This document shows, piece after piece, positions 54,400 to 64,000 of a stretch of 64,000 bases of DNA. The notes below the pieces were generated by a model. That model was not told the origin of the DNA. It saw nothing but the letters and a program-made list of their open reading frames with translations, and ran no database searches. The translations under genes and the position numbers were made by a program. Numbering within the stretch: position 1 is the stretch's first letter; the number at the start of each line of letters is the position of its first letter. The stretch is from assembly GCA_010015605.1 (NCBI GenBank), contig ML975288.1, forward strand, positions 62,001 through 126,000, read 5' to 3'. The stretch is from Decorospora gaudefroyi (taxonomy: Eukaryota > Ascomycota > Dothideomycetes > Pleosporales > Pleosporaceae).

Positions 54400-55850
54400 G
54401 GTGAATCTTCTCAGGCCTGCTGCCTGTTGGTGGATATCAGTTGCAGCAGTACAAGTAGGCTGTCCCTGGCGGATATATGTAAGAAGGCGTTCGCGCTACT
54501 AAGCCTTAGCAAACACCCTGAGCTGCGCACTTCACTGTGGCTGATGACGATGACGTGTGGAGACGCGCTAGGGGGGAGCTGCCTCGGAGGGTCGGGGACT
54601 TGGGGCGCAGATTTGCTGAGGCCGAAAGAAGATGGCGCCGGCGATCCGTATCTCCTGTATCTCCTCAAACGTCGCTCACAATATAACAGTAGATGTTGCT
54701 CGTCGTGTCGACAAGGCAGCAGCAACATGCGCAAGCACAAGCTTAAAGCAATGTTGAGCAAGTCGGCTTTGCGGCACTGAGCATGTTCACAAAGGTTGCT
54801 GCGGTGACGTCATTGTCCCCTTCGAGCACTGTGTGCGCTCAACACCATCCGGTTATGATCGTCATCGCGCAGCATGGGACCATCGATCCACAATCCTTAG
54901 CCCATCTTACGGCTGCTACCGCTGCACCTATTACAACTTTGTCTTCACGCTCTCGTCTGTGTCCCATTCGTACCGAGTGCGAGTATTCTGGCCGCTGTGA
55001 CAAGCGGACTGATGGGACAGCTATGCACAAGTTACAGTTGGCCAACCCGCGATGTAAAACAATGTACCTGGACACTTGAGGACATTTGAGCTGGTAACGA
55101 GCAAGCTTCCAAACCCGCACTGTCATGCGCCACCACATGTATAACCTCACCTCAGGTCACCACGTGGGGACCTGATGTGGGGAGTCAGAAAATCAGCCGA
55201 ACACGAACGTACCGACCCAATAATGCTTGTGATTTGCATTATAGATTGCAACTGTACACTGCTGTCCTGGTTCCCTGCCTCTCTTTCACTGATCAACTTT
55301 TTGCTTTCTCTCGGAACATACCCGACTTCTTCCACACGCTTTTTGCACCACCAGCGAATCTTTCGCGGCTAACCACCTCCACTTAGCATCCCTAGTCTAC
55401 CGATAAACACAGGTCACGTTTGACAGTGTGACATTTCAACCAAGGAACGTCGTTTGGTCTAAAACGCTCCAATGTCGTCATCCATCTTTGCAAGACCATC
55501 GCAGATCGCTTCATCAGCCGCTATACCTCTCTGTCTCCGTGTTGGTATCAGAGTATGAATGTTATGCCGATCATTTCCGAGTCATGTTCTTCGTGTCTCT
55601 CATGTATGCCAGTTCTTCAAAACACTAGATATTCGAAAACGCCTATCTAGCGACACAACGAGTGGAATGACACATTTGTTTAGTCACATATAGGGGCTAA
55701 TCTAAGATAATCTAGGAGAATCACTTCAAACCGAAAAATTCCGTCAACTTAGTGAGCGGGATGACAACCTTACTACCAACCATCCCATCTTCCTTCCTAC
55801 TTCCAAGCCCAAACCCCACCCCAAACCCATACTACCGCCGTCCCAGCAAC
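54400..55850. other. Intergenic, upstream of SLM1 / downstream of LPMO
   Basis: This 1.45-kb region holds the SLM1 promoter. I see no gene, RNA gene or element. Confidence 0.45.
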
Positions 55851-56745
55851 CTAACACACAAGTTTCGCCGGTCCGGGAATCTTGTACGGACTCCCGTTTC
55901 CTTTCGGCTGTCCCTGTGCATTATAAATGCTAACCAGAATGCCCGCATCATTCGCCGAGTAGGCACCAGGGAAGCTAACAGTCGTGCCAGCCTTACTTCC
56001 TGAGCCCGAAACGTTGAGCTGTGCACATCCCTAGAAACCCCCACGTTAGCATCCGCCATCCATCGATCCATCGATCCATCGATCCATCACCCTTCTTCCC
56101 CAGAAGCAAAGAATTCGACATACCATGTAAAACTGTGCGCCGCCCTGTTTGCTCGCACTATGCAACGCGATAATCTCAGCCCTGAGCAGATACTGTCCCG
56201 GCGCTACACAACTGGGGAGAGTGAAGTCGACCCAGCCTCCGTTCTTAATCATGCGGTCTACTCCCCAGGTTCCGGAGCCAGTGTCCAGACCGTCTTCCGC
56301 TACTTTGAACCATTTGAGGCCCGAGGGGGAGGCGGAGGCAGCGTTGGTTACGGACGCCATGTAGAAGATTGTGGGGCCTTTGTGGGAGGCTGCGATGGGA
56401 TGGTCGGCGTCGTTTGGAAATCTTTAGGAGCGTAAGCGGAAAATACGTTGATAGTGGATGTGGGAGAGGGAACAGGACGTACTGCGCTCCACCATAGACG
56501 TGACCCCACAAGACACCCACTTTGTCCCCGGCGTTGACGTCGATGACTTTGCTGGAAGAAGAGGTACCAGCGTTACAAGCAAAATTCCCATCGTTTACGG
56601 AGGTGATGGGATTATTCGAGGGGGCAACACGAATTCCGTTTCCTTGACCTTGGTCTTGCCCGTTGACGCGGACACGCTGTGCGATAGCGTGAGCTGAGAC
56701 GAGAGAGGGCAGAAGAGCCACGGCGGCGGCGGCGAAGAACTTCAT
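55851..56745 (-). CDS. AA9 lytic polysaccharide monooxygenase, secreted
   Basis: There are three exons (56745-56483, 56421-56124, 56030-55851), giving 246 aa. The signal peptide MKFFAAAAVALLPSLVSA ends directly before His19, which becomes the N-terminal copper ligand (HAIAQRVRVNG). The second copper-site His is in AASHKGPTIFYMA, and the axial Tyr is in AQFYMGCAQLNV. These define the AA9 (formerly GH61) family, copper enzymes that oxidatively cleave cellulose or related glucans. It has no carbohydrate-binding module or GPI tail; the protein ends IPGPAKLVC. The second intron (93 bp) contains the ATCCATCG repeat. The family suggests growth on plant cell walls. Confidence 0.9.
56055..56090. repeat. 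(ATCCATCG)n minisatellite inside LPMO intron 2
   Basis: About four tandem copies of an 8-bp unit occur within the second intron of the AA9 gene. They account for that intron being longer (93 bp) than others in the window. Confidence 0.85.
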
Positions 56746-57930
56746 GATGAGACGTTTGAATCGAAGAGATACTGAGCGAGTGATTGGTTTATGGGGGAGC
56801 GGATGGTGAGTTACTAGTTGCCTGTCCTGCGTCTTTATATACTCCACGTTTCCTACCCTGTGTGAATCCCTTAGTAACGCCCAAGCGTGGACATGTCGGT
56901 GATTGAGCCCTTGTCGTCATCTACATCAGCCACTGAGTTGCAATATATTTCAAGCCATATGCAAGCCGCATCGAACATCGTCCCCAGGAACTTGGCATGC
57001 ACCCCAGACTTCTTTTCTTCGCAGACCTGTCGGCAGTCCCCCAGTAGAGGTTTCTTGTCCAGTCAATGGGTCGCATTTTGAAGTTTGGCTCGGCGCTGAT
57101 ATAATTTGTTTCGGAAATACTGTGCTGTGCAATCAAGTGGCGGAGATCAGCCGCTTGGCTGGGACGTCTGAAGGCGTCCGGTTAATGTGTCAGCGGTCAA
57201 TGCCGGTGAAGATCGACCTCATGACTTGATTTTGGAGGCGAGCATCAACGGCCGACAAGTCTATCGAGCTTATCTTACAAATGCTCTACCGTGGGTGAAA
57301 AGGCAGTCATGCTGTTGTTTGGGTGCATGAAGTCGCTGTTTAATGTGAAATGGGCGAGCGGAAACGTAGAAACCCATCATAAAAGAGTCATCGTTGCCTG
57401 TCTCTTGTACAGTTTGTCTCGACCGAATCGGAATCCTCGGGCAGCCTGAATGTTGCGGCATGCTGGAGCGGGATCCACGAATTCTGATGCCTCGCGGCCA
57501 CATGTAGATTGGTGCGTAAAGCGAGACACATTTTCGTCGGTCGCATGCCGGTTATCTGTCTACTTGTGCGGGTGGTAACAATGAAAGTGGTTGAAGGAGC
57601 ATTTCATGTGATCTATGCGTGGACGTAATGTTCAAGTATATCGCCTATGATCCGATGTTACTGAACCGATGTATGCTCGTGAATAGTTTGCCCGAGACAC
57701 TATGCATGTCATGGCCGGTACCCAAGCATGTTGGCGACCGAAAAGGCAAAAAATCTTGTTGATTTGTTCAATGGAGACGCTGATGTGTTACTGAACAAGC
57801 CGGGGGTTAGTGGGGAGCGAGGTGGAATCTTGTGGGTTTCCTTTGAAGTTTCGCCAAGGGGCGCGGTGGCAGAGTTTCAAAAAAGTTTCTGGGACCCAAT
57901 GCGTCCTCGCGTTTGAAAGGATAACAATGC
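56746..57930. other. Intergenic, upstream of LPMO / downstream of TMA16
   Basis: This 1.2-kb region includes the LPMO promoter. Short open frames lack support. No RNA gene is seen. Confidence 0.45.
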
Positions 57931-58519
57931 TCATGACATGCCCTTTGGCGGAAAACTAGAGTCACGCTTGAACCCCTCCTTTGAGATTCTAGCGAATTTA
58001 AGAGTGGCCAGCTGCGCCCATTGCCCGTTCCACTCTTTCAGTTTGCGTAGGTTGCTAGCGTCTTCAAGGTCCGGTACCCAGAATCCGGAGGCATATTCGT
58101 CTTGCTCCGTGTTCCGCTGTAATTCCAGCAGCGTCTGACGAGTCGATGGGGGCCGTCCGGAGCGACGGTCCGCTTTTAGTTTTGTGAGCTCTTCATCGTC
58201 GCGGCCTAGGTAGTCCTCAATCATGGCCTGGATTTCTGATATGCTGAGTGGCGTTTCATGCTCGGTTGTGTATGATTGGAAGGATTTGATTCTCAACACT
58301 GGGCGAGGTTAGTCGTAGCTTATCAACGTACTTGTAGGAATACATACAATGTGTCCGATTTTGGTGCTCCCTTACTTTGGACAGGCGGTTGAGCTTGTCG
58401 TCTCGTTGCGCCGCGCTCTGCAGGCGTTTTGTGTCCCGGCTGCCTTCGTGCAGGTTGGGGTTCTTTCCCTTCTTCTTCGTAATCTTCTTGTGCACCTTGT
58501 CGAGGCGATTGCTGACCAT
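57931..58519 (-). CDS. TMA16: Translation machinery-associated protein 16
   Basis: There are two exons (58519-58348 and 58298-57931) around a 49-bp intron, giving 179 aa. The basic N-terminus (KVHKKITKKKGKNPNLHEGS), the middle (LSKVREHQNRTHLLRIKSF) and the acidic helical C-terminal half (YASGFWVPDLEDASNLRKL, WNGQWAQLATLKF) match Tma16 along its length. Tma16 associates with nuclear pre-60S ribosomal particles. The start MVSNRLDK is the family start. Confidence 0.9.
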
Positions 58520-58871
58520 CTTGAATGTGTTGTGTTGTTCTTCGGCGGTGGTGTCCAAGCAAGAAATTTTTGGATATCCATCGGCGGTCGGCGATAACAC
58601 ATGCAGGTAGGTACGCTAGTGGACAGGTTAGGACTAGTGTCAAGCTAGCGGGGCGCGTTCCTGCCATCTGCGCGTAGGTATACGCGATGGATGCTCCACA
58701 GCCTTGGGGGGATACGCTCGTCCAGCATCTCTCTTCCTTTTCCCTGGATGCACTTACTAATCCAGCGACGCCTTTCTTCTCTGCGCTTAATCTCCCATCG
58801 CAGTATGACGCGATAGTCGTTGCAGTTCAGCCAAGTCGTAGGCCCGACGCGTGAGCGCGGCAAAGTACAAC
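58520..58871. promoter_or_regulatory. Divergent promoter, TMA16 / EXO1
   Basis: This 352-bp bidirectional region lies between the TMA16 and EXO1 starts. No further gene. Confidence 0.5.
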
Positions 58872-61148
58872 ATGGGCATCTCAGGTCGGTACAGCCTATC
58901 GCGCGCCGCTCAATGCTAACTATAGGCCAGGACTCCTCCCATTGCTCAAGTCGATCCAGAAGCCGGGCAATCTCAAGAAATATTCAGGCCAGACAATCGG
59001 CGTGGATGCCTATGGCTGGCTACACCGCGGTACCGCTGCCTGTGCCATCGATCTGGCGCTAGACAAGCCGACGACCAAGTACGCCATGGCACAGCCTGTA
59101 TACGACAAATGCGCTGACCACCTATCAGATATGTCGAGTTTGTCATGAACCGCGTCCGCATGCTGATCCACTTCGGCATCACACCCTACCTGGTCTTCGA
59201 CGGCGACAACCTGCCAAGCAAGGCCGGCACAGAAAAGGACAGGCGGGAGAAGAGAAAGGAAGGCAAGAGACTGGGGTTGGAGCTTCTGAAAGTCGGCAAG
59301 ACGTCGCAGGCGCATCTCGAACTGCAGAAGAGCGTGGACGTGACACCAGAAATGGCGCGCATGGTCATCGAGGAGCTGAAGCACCACAACATCCAATACG
59401 TCGTTGCTCCATACGAGGCTGACTCTCAGTTGGCCTATCTGGAGCGCAAGGGCATCATCAACGGCGTCCTATCCGAGGATTCGGATCTCCTGGTGTTCGG
59501 TGTCAAATGTCTGATTACAAAGCTCGACAAGTACGGCGACTGCATCGAAGTCAACAGGAACCACTTTACTGCCTGCAGGGAGGTCAGTTTCGTGGGCTGG
59601 TCGGATGCCGACTTCCGCAGAATGGCCATCCTCAGTGGATGCGATTATTTGTCTGGCATAGGTGGACTAGGCCTGAAGACTGCGCACCGGATGCTGCGAA
59701 AGCACAAGACTGTCGATCGTCTGGTCAAAGCCGCCCAATTCGACGGAAAACTCAAAGTGCCTCCTGGGTTCATGGCATTGTTTGATCAAGCGGAGAAGAC
59801 CTTCCTGTACCAATGGGTTTACTGCCCGCTTTCGAAGCAATTGGTCAATCTCACTCCACTTGAAGAAGGGGTCCTCGTCATCGACATGCCATACATAGGA
59901 GAGGAAGTACCATCACACATCGCCACTGGCGTTGCACGAGGCGACCTATATCCGCGCACGAAGCTCCCAATAGCGGTTGCTAGTAAGACAAGGCCTAGTG
60001 GCAACCCCCTCGCCCCGTCTCGAAGAGCTTCGGCTGTCACGCAAACCCCCGACTCCAAAGGCTCGAAGCCAATAGACTCGTTCTTCAAGCCAAAACGCAC
60101 GCCTTTGGCTGAGTTGGATCCCAACAGCTTCACACCATCCCCCAGTCAGCAGGCACTACTTGAACAGCAGCGCAACACCAACGGCTGGGCGGCCGTACCC
60201 GCTCCTATCATGCGATTACAACAGCATCCGCCGCCTCCTAGCACAGCACCGCAGCCTCCGCGACGTACATTGACGGGCCCAACAGGAGGCAGGCGATCGG
60301 TTCCGAATCCGTCTAAGAGGCAACGACTTTGCTCTGACTCCGTCTTCGATACCTCAGCTGCGGGCGGCGAAGGCATTGTACGGAGTCAATTCTTCAAGTC
60401 CTCCGTGCCTGAACCCAGTCCTTCCTTACATCGGACAAAGAAAGGCAGAAGAAAGACAGACCAAGATTTCGAACTCTACTCAGATGACTCGATTGAGGAG
60501 GCCATGGCAGACGTAGCTGATCTAAATGAAGCTGCATCGCAACCGAAGAAGAAGTTACGCATTTTTAGCGATACTCAGTCCAGCGTACGGAGCGAGTCAC
60601 AGTCCACTGTGTTCTCGAGAGGCAGTACTGCACAGTCACAAGAGACTGCTGGTACCCTTACACCTGCATCATCGCATAGTAGTCCAGAGCCTGAGACGAC
60701 GGCTTTCGGTGCGGCAATCTCTTCCCAGATGAACGAGTTGCGCTCCAAGTTTACCTACAGATCTGCAGCGGTACCCTCGCCGACGCCAAATATGCCCCGG
60801 GCCACCAAAGCCCGTCTCGGCAGACGGCACACTGAGGCATGGCAACCATCACCGCCACCTCTCGAGTTCACTCCAGCACCTCTTCCGGAGATTTCTGCAA
60901 AACACATCGTTCCCGGAACGCCACCCCTCGCAGCTGATGAAGCGGAACTTGCAGACTCTGCTTGGGCTGCCATGGAAGCAGAGGTTATCGTGGCTGCGAG
61001 CTCTCCGCCCCGGATTTCACCAGCGAAGAGGAGAAGGTCATCACTAAAAGGAAGCGAGGACCTCCTTGTACCAGACAGCGAAGCAGAAAGCGAATGCTCG
61101 CCTCGTAAACCTATGTTTAATCTTGCACGATTCGCATTTCCTAGCTAG
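58872..61148 (+). CDS. EXO1: Exonuclease 1 (FEN1/XPG-family nuclease)
   Basis: There are three exons (58872-58884, 58931-59078, 59129-61148), giving 726 aa. The first exon is only 13 nt and encodes MGIS plus one base, completed as MGISGLLPLLKS. Catalytic acidic residues lie in VDAYGWL, LVFDGDNLPSK (about 74-84), APYEADSQLAYLE (about 146-158) and SEDSDLLVFG (about 174). The helix-two-turn-helix GCDYLSGIGGLGLKTAH is at about 229. The C-terminal half is disordered and Ser/Pro-rich, with an IDSFFKPK segment near 375 that resembles a PCNA-interacting peptide and basic stretches for nuclear import. Exo1 acts in mismatch repair, end resection and recombination. Confidence 0.95.
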
Positions 61149-61783
61149 TCTTATTTGGCGTTGATGGTTTTCAGCGTATTTCTACGATAAGCGTACGATT
61201 TGCGAAGTGTTGTCGGCGTTTTGGCACTTAGTCACGACAAGGACGATTGTGAGTGTATAACATAGACGGCATAGGCGGAAGAAGTATTGTATCTCAGATC
61301 TTTATTTGGTAGTATACCTTCAATATCCATGTGTTCTACATCCCAACCGCGCATCCTATTTCCTACAAACTGGCCATAGCTAAGAACCCCCAGTTCCGCA
61401 AACAAAGGAACAACAGCCAACGCCCTATGTACAAAACACTCGCCAACATCCAGACTTTCGAATGTCGATTCGCTTCAAACAAAGGGCCCACGCCATGTCA
61501 TGCGTTCCATCTATTGTACTATCAAAGACCTCTCTAGCGCCGTTTTGTCCATTCGCATGCAACCACCTAAGCATTAACAACAAGTATTTAGATAAACGCC
61601 CCGCCTCTCCACGAATGAACGTACCTTACAAAATCCATACACATTTTTTCCCCTCCCTAGAAGCCGATCCAAAAAAAAATCCCCCAAAAAAAGAAAAAAG
61701 ACCAAACAATTGTCTTGCCATTCTACATCTAACCCATACTTGCCGACCCCCACCAGCACACAACAACCAAAAACTAGCCCACT
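61149..61783. other. Intergenic after EXO1
   Basis: This stretch contains the EXO1 3' UTR and the upstream region of the next small gene. It is AC-rich, with an A-run near 61672-61697. No gene is supported. Confidence 0.45.
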
Positions 61784-62272
61784 ATGCCATCCAAGAGAGG
61801 AGCTACAGAACCCGCAACCCCCTCACCCAAGAAGAAACCAGCACCACGTACATCAAAAACCCGCCCCCGCCGCGCCGCAGCCCCCAAGCCAGGAACCCTC
61901 AACGAAACACAACTCCAACGCTCCAACGCCGCGAAAGCGCAGACCGCGCCTCCCAAGAAGAATAAGAAGGCGGCCGTGAAGAAGAAGAAGGGGGGGTCGG
62001 TCAAGACGGGCCGTGTGCGCAAGCCCACGAGTACGACTACGAAAGCGAATACGGGGAAGAAGGTGGTAGTGAAGGAAAAGAAGAAGGAGGGGGGGAAGAA
62101 GGCATTTTCGTGTGTGCCGATGCCGACGCCGTCGCCTGATATTATCAAATGCTACATTTTTCCGAAGAGGTCTAGTGTTGTTGAATGCAGTTCTGCGGAG
62201 AGTCCTGGTGTTGCGGAGAGTCCGCGTGTTGTGAAGAGTAGGTCGATGGATCCGGATATTGGTTATGAATAG
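61784..62272 (+). CDS. Lys-rich basic protein, uncharacterised (162 aa)
   Basis: A single exon. The first 108 residues are strongly basic and Ala/Pro/Lys-rich (SPKKKPAPRTSKTRPRRAAA, KKNKKAAVKKKKGG), like linker-histone tails or other nucleic-acid-binding tails. The last 50 residues are different: CVPMPTPSPDIIKCYIFPKR, then a small imperfect repeat (SAESPGVAESPRVV). It has no globular domain I can name. It is probably nuclear, inferred from charge alone. The ATG at 61784 is the first in frame and is preceded by a CA-rich leader. Confidence 0.6.
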   Translation: MPSKRGATEPATPSPKKKPAPRTSKTRPRRAAAPKPGTLNETQLQRSNAAKAQTAPPKKNKKAAVKKKKGGSVKTGRVRKPTSTTTKANTGKKVVVKEKKKEGGKKAFSCVPMPTPSPDIIKCYIFPKRSSVVECSSAESPGVAESPRVVKSRSMDPDIGYE

Positions 62273-62964
62273 GCCTGCTTTTTTCGAGTAGGGGTTGCGA
62301 TTGAGCTTGCGCGAGTACGAGTATGAGCATGCTGGGTGGCTCGTTGATTAAGGAGTAGAGGGTGATGAGGCGTAGCTTGCGATTGTATAATAGACTAGGG
62401 TTCTTTTTGTGGGGGTGGAGGGATGTGTGATTGCTATGTTTTTGTTTGTTTATGTTGCTGGCTTTTACTGAGCTGGGTGGTTAATGAGGGGATTATTGTT
62501 ATTGTGTTCTGTTAGGGGTTTGGCTGGAAGGATTACTTAACTAGGGTGGTGTTCAGAGATTTCATAGTTTTGATATTGATTGATGTTCATAGACCTTGCC
62601 TGGCTGAGAAGCATTGTTGACATGTGAGGGAATGTGCTGTACAACGGTCAAATGTTCCTTCTCATGTCTCGTTGTCGTCGATGATCTTGGTCGGCTGCCA
62701 GATCGGGTTCGGAACGACATTGGGAGTGGGGCGGGAGATCCGCTAGTGGCGCACTTCTTCCGCGACATCATTGGTTTCATGCAGGTCCGCCTTTGCAACC
62801 CCAGAAATAACTCTCTTGGGACCAGTGTACGCATCGCGAGTGCATCTCCCGGTATTGCGCTTGCTTGCTTGCTTGCTGGTGACAGTGAAGAGTCTTCGGA
62901 TGCTGGCTACCCGTGCCCACACTATGTAGACGGCACCGGCATCTCCTGTACGATAGAGAGGTTC
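62273..62964. other. Intergenic, upstream of UBP8
   Basis: This holds the 3' UTR of the basic protein and the UBP8 promoter. The UBP8 first-exon frame stays open back to 62614 but lacks conserved residues there. A GCTT repeat lies near 62858-62875. Confidence 0.45.
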
Positions 62965-64000
62965 ATGGTCGGCATCATGGACACGATAGCTGTCGCCCCG
63001 AAGGCGTCGGCGCTGGCGTCGCCCAAGATTATTAAGAATGCAAAGGGCAACATCGTGCCGAGTAGCCAGATGGCGCATATCGCGTATGGCTGTGGTGAGC
63101 ATATGCCTGTCCAACTGCAAGAGAAGGGGGTTTGCTAACCGCGAGGCAGAGCACATGGGCGAGATGTTCGAAAACGCGCGCAAGCAGACGCTGCAGCACT
63201 ACCGCGCTATCCTCCAGAACATCCACGAGAAACCGAGTATAATCGCTCAGACGTACAATGCGCCGACGGATGCGCGGCATGTCGTGTCGCTGCGGCCGCT
63301 GTTTCTCTGCTTGCAGTGTCCGAACATCATGACCGAGGCGGACCGGGACCTGCACTTCGAGACCAAGTCGCACTGCTTTTGTGGGTTCGAGACAACGTTT
63401 GGGAAGGAAGAAGGCTAACGGGAGCAGCTGTAGAGTCGCGGGACGGACACATATACTGCGGAAACTGTCAGGACTTCATCTATGACGAGGCACTCGAGGT
63501 CCTGCGGGTGCAGAAGGGTACGCATCGTCGCCCTTGAGCTTTCACGAGTATCGACTGACGCGGGAAATACAGGCAAAAAGCGCAAATACGAAGACACGAC
63601 GACGACCGAGGACCACAAGCTGATCATCAGCAACTCCACCTTCCTCCACTGTCGCGCAATAGGCCTCCGCGGGCTGTACAACATGGGCCAGACCTGCTTC
63701 ATGAGCGTCATTCTACAGACCCTCGTCCACAACCCCTTTATACGGAACTATTACCTCTCCGAAGGACACAAGCAGACGGACTGTGAAAAGGAGTCATGCG
63801 TGAGCTGTGCACTAGACGAGATGTTTGTCGAGTTCCACTCCGTCGACAAGACGGAAGGCTTTGGTGCAGTCAGCATGCTGATGGGGAGCTGGCTCGCAGG
63901 AGAAGCACTCGCCGGGTACCAACAGCAGGACGCACACGAGTACATGCAGTTCATCCTCAACACCCTGCATCTCGCCAACGGCGGCTCGACCGACGACTCG
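62965..64000 (+). CDS. UBP8: Ubiquitin hydrolase Ubp8, SAGA complex (5' part, runs off right edge)
   Basis: Four exons are visible (62965-63094, 63150-63380, 63428-63517, 63573 to the edge), in frame. The N-terminal ZnF-UBP domain is recognisable (IAYGCEHMGEMFENARKQ, PLFLCLQCPNIMTEADRDLH, SRDGHIYCGNCQDFIYDEA). It is followed by a basic linker (GKKRKYED) and the start of the USP catalytic domain with the Cys box GLYNMGQTCFMS, then AGYQQQDAHEYMQFIL. Ubp8 is the SAGA deubiquitinase that removes ubiquitin from histone H2B; its ZnF-UBP domain docks to Sgf11/Sgf73/Sus1. Start codons at 62965 and 62977 are both possible. The His box lies beyond the window. Confidence 0.85.

Noticed and set aside
1..64000. 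Transposons, CRISPR arrays, bacterial-type operons or ribosome binding sites
   Set aside because: No terminal repeats with a transposase or reverse transcriptase frame, no spaced direct repeats, and the intron-rich gene structure is eukaryotic.

Overview
The window is nuclear DNA of a filamentous ascomycete, most likely a dothideomycete (Pleosporales-like; this is inferred from gene content and protein style, not from a database match). Genes are dense. Most are interrupted by 0-4 short introns of about 45-60 bp with GT..AG ends and CTAAC/CTGAC branch sites. Families typical of filamentous fungi are present: a highly reducing polyketide synthase, an AA9 LPMO, GH5 enzymes, BTB proteins, and Rsa3, Tma16, Slm1 and Rsc1 orthologues. 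I joined exons by hand and checked that every multi-exon model stays in frame.

Layout. 1-1.5 kb: the SKI3 gene appears broken by a small inversion. Its first 285 or so codons run rightwards (551-1499), while the continuation of the same protein runs leftwards off the window edge (about 225 to 1). 1.6-9.2 kb: RSA3, a BTB protein, and an exportin-5/Msn5-type karyopherin. 9.9-14.2 kb: a GH5_12 steryl/ceramide glucosidase-like enzyme divergent from an ER DnaJ/TPR co-chaperone (DNAJC3/p58IPK type). 14.8-16.9 kb: two decaying BTB genes, one with a frameshift and one a fragment.

17-36 kb: a candidate secondary-metabolite locus. It holds an ABHD12-like hydrolase at the edge, a 14-TM DHA2 MFS exporter, a class I SAM methyltransferase, a BAHD/trichothecene-3-O-acetyltransferase-like acyltransferase, an NCS1 purine/cytosine permease, and a five-exon KS-AT-DH-MT-ER-KR-ACP polyketide synthase of 2558 aa. 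The synthase lacks a release domain. A simple model is that the synthase makes a reduced, C-methylated chain, the methyltransferase and acyltransferase decorate (or help release) it, and the MFS protein exports it. I do not recognise this gene set as a named cluster. No cytochrome P450 or pathway-specific Zn2Cys6 regulator is visible within it.

36-64 kb: housekeeping and secreted-enzyme genes. These are an uncharacterised 263-aa protein, RSC1/RSC2 (two bromodomains plus BAH), the deubiquitinase OTU1, a GH5_9 exo-beta-1,3-glucanase, an ASPM/Sha1-like spindle protein, SLM1 (F-BAR plus PH), an AA9 LPMO, TMA16, EXO1, a Lys-rich basic protein, and the 5' part of UBP8 running off the right end. No rRNA, convincing tRNA, transposon or CRISPR array was seen.
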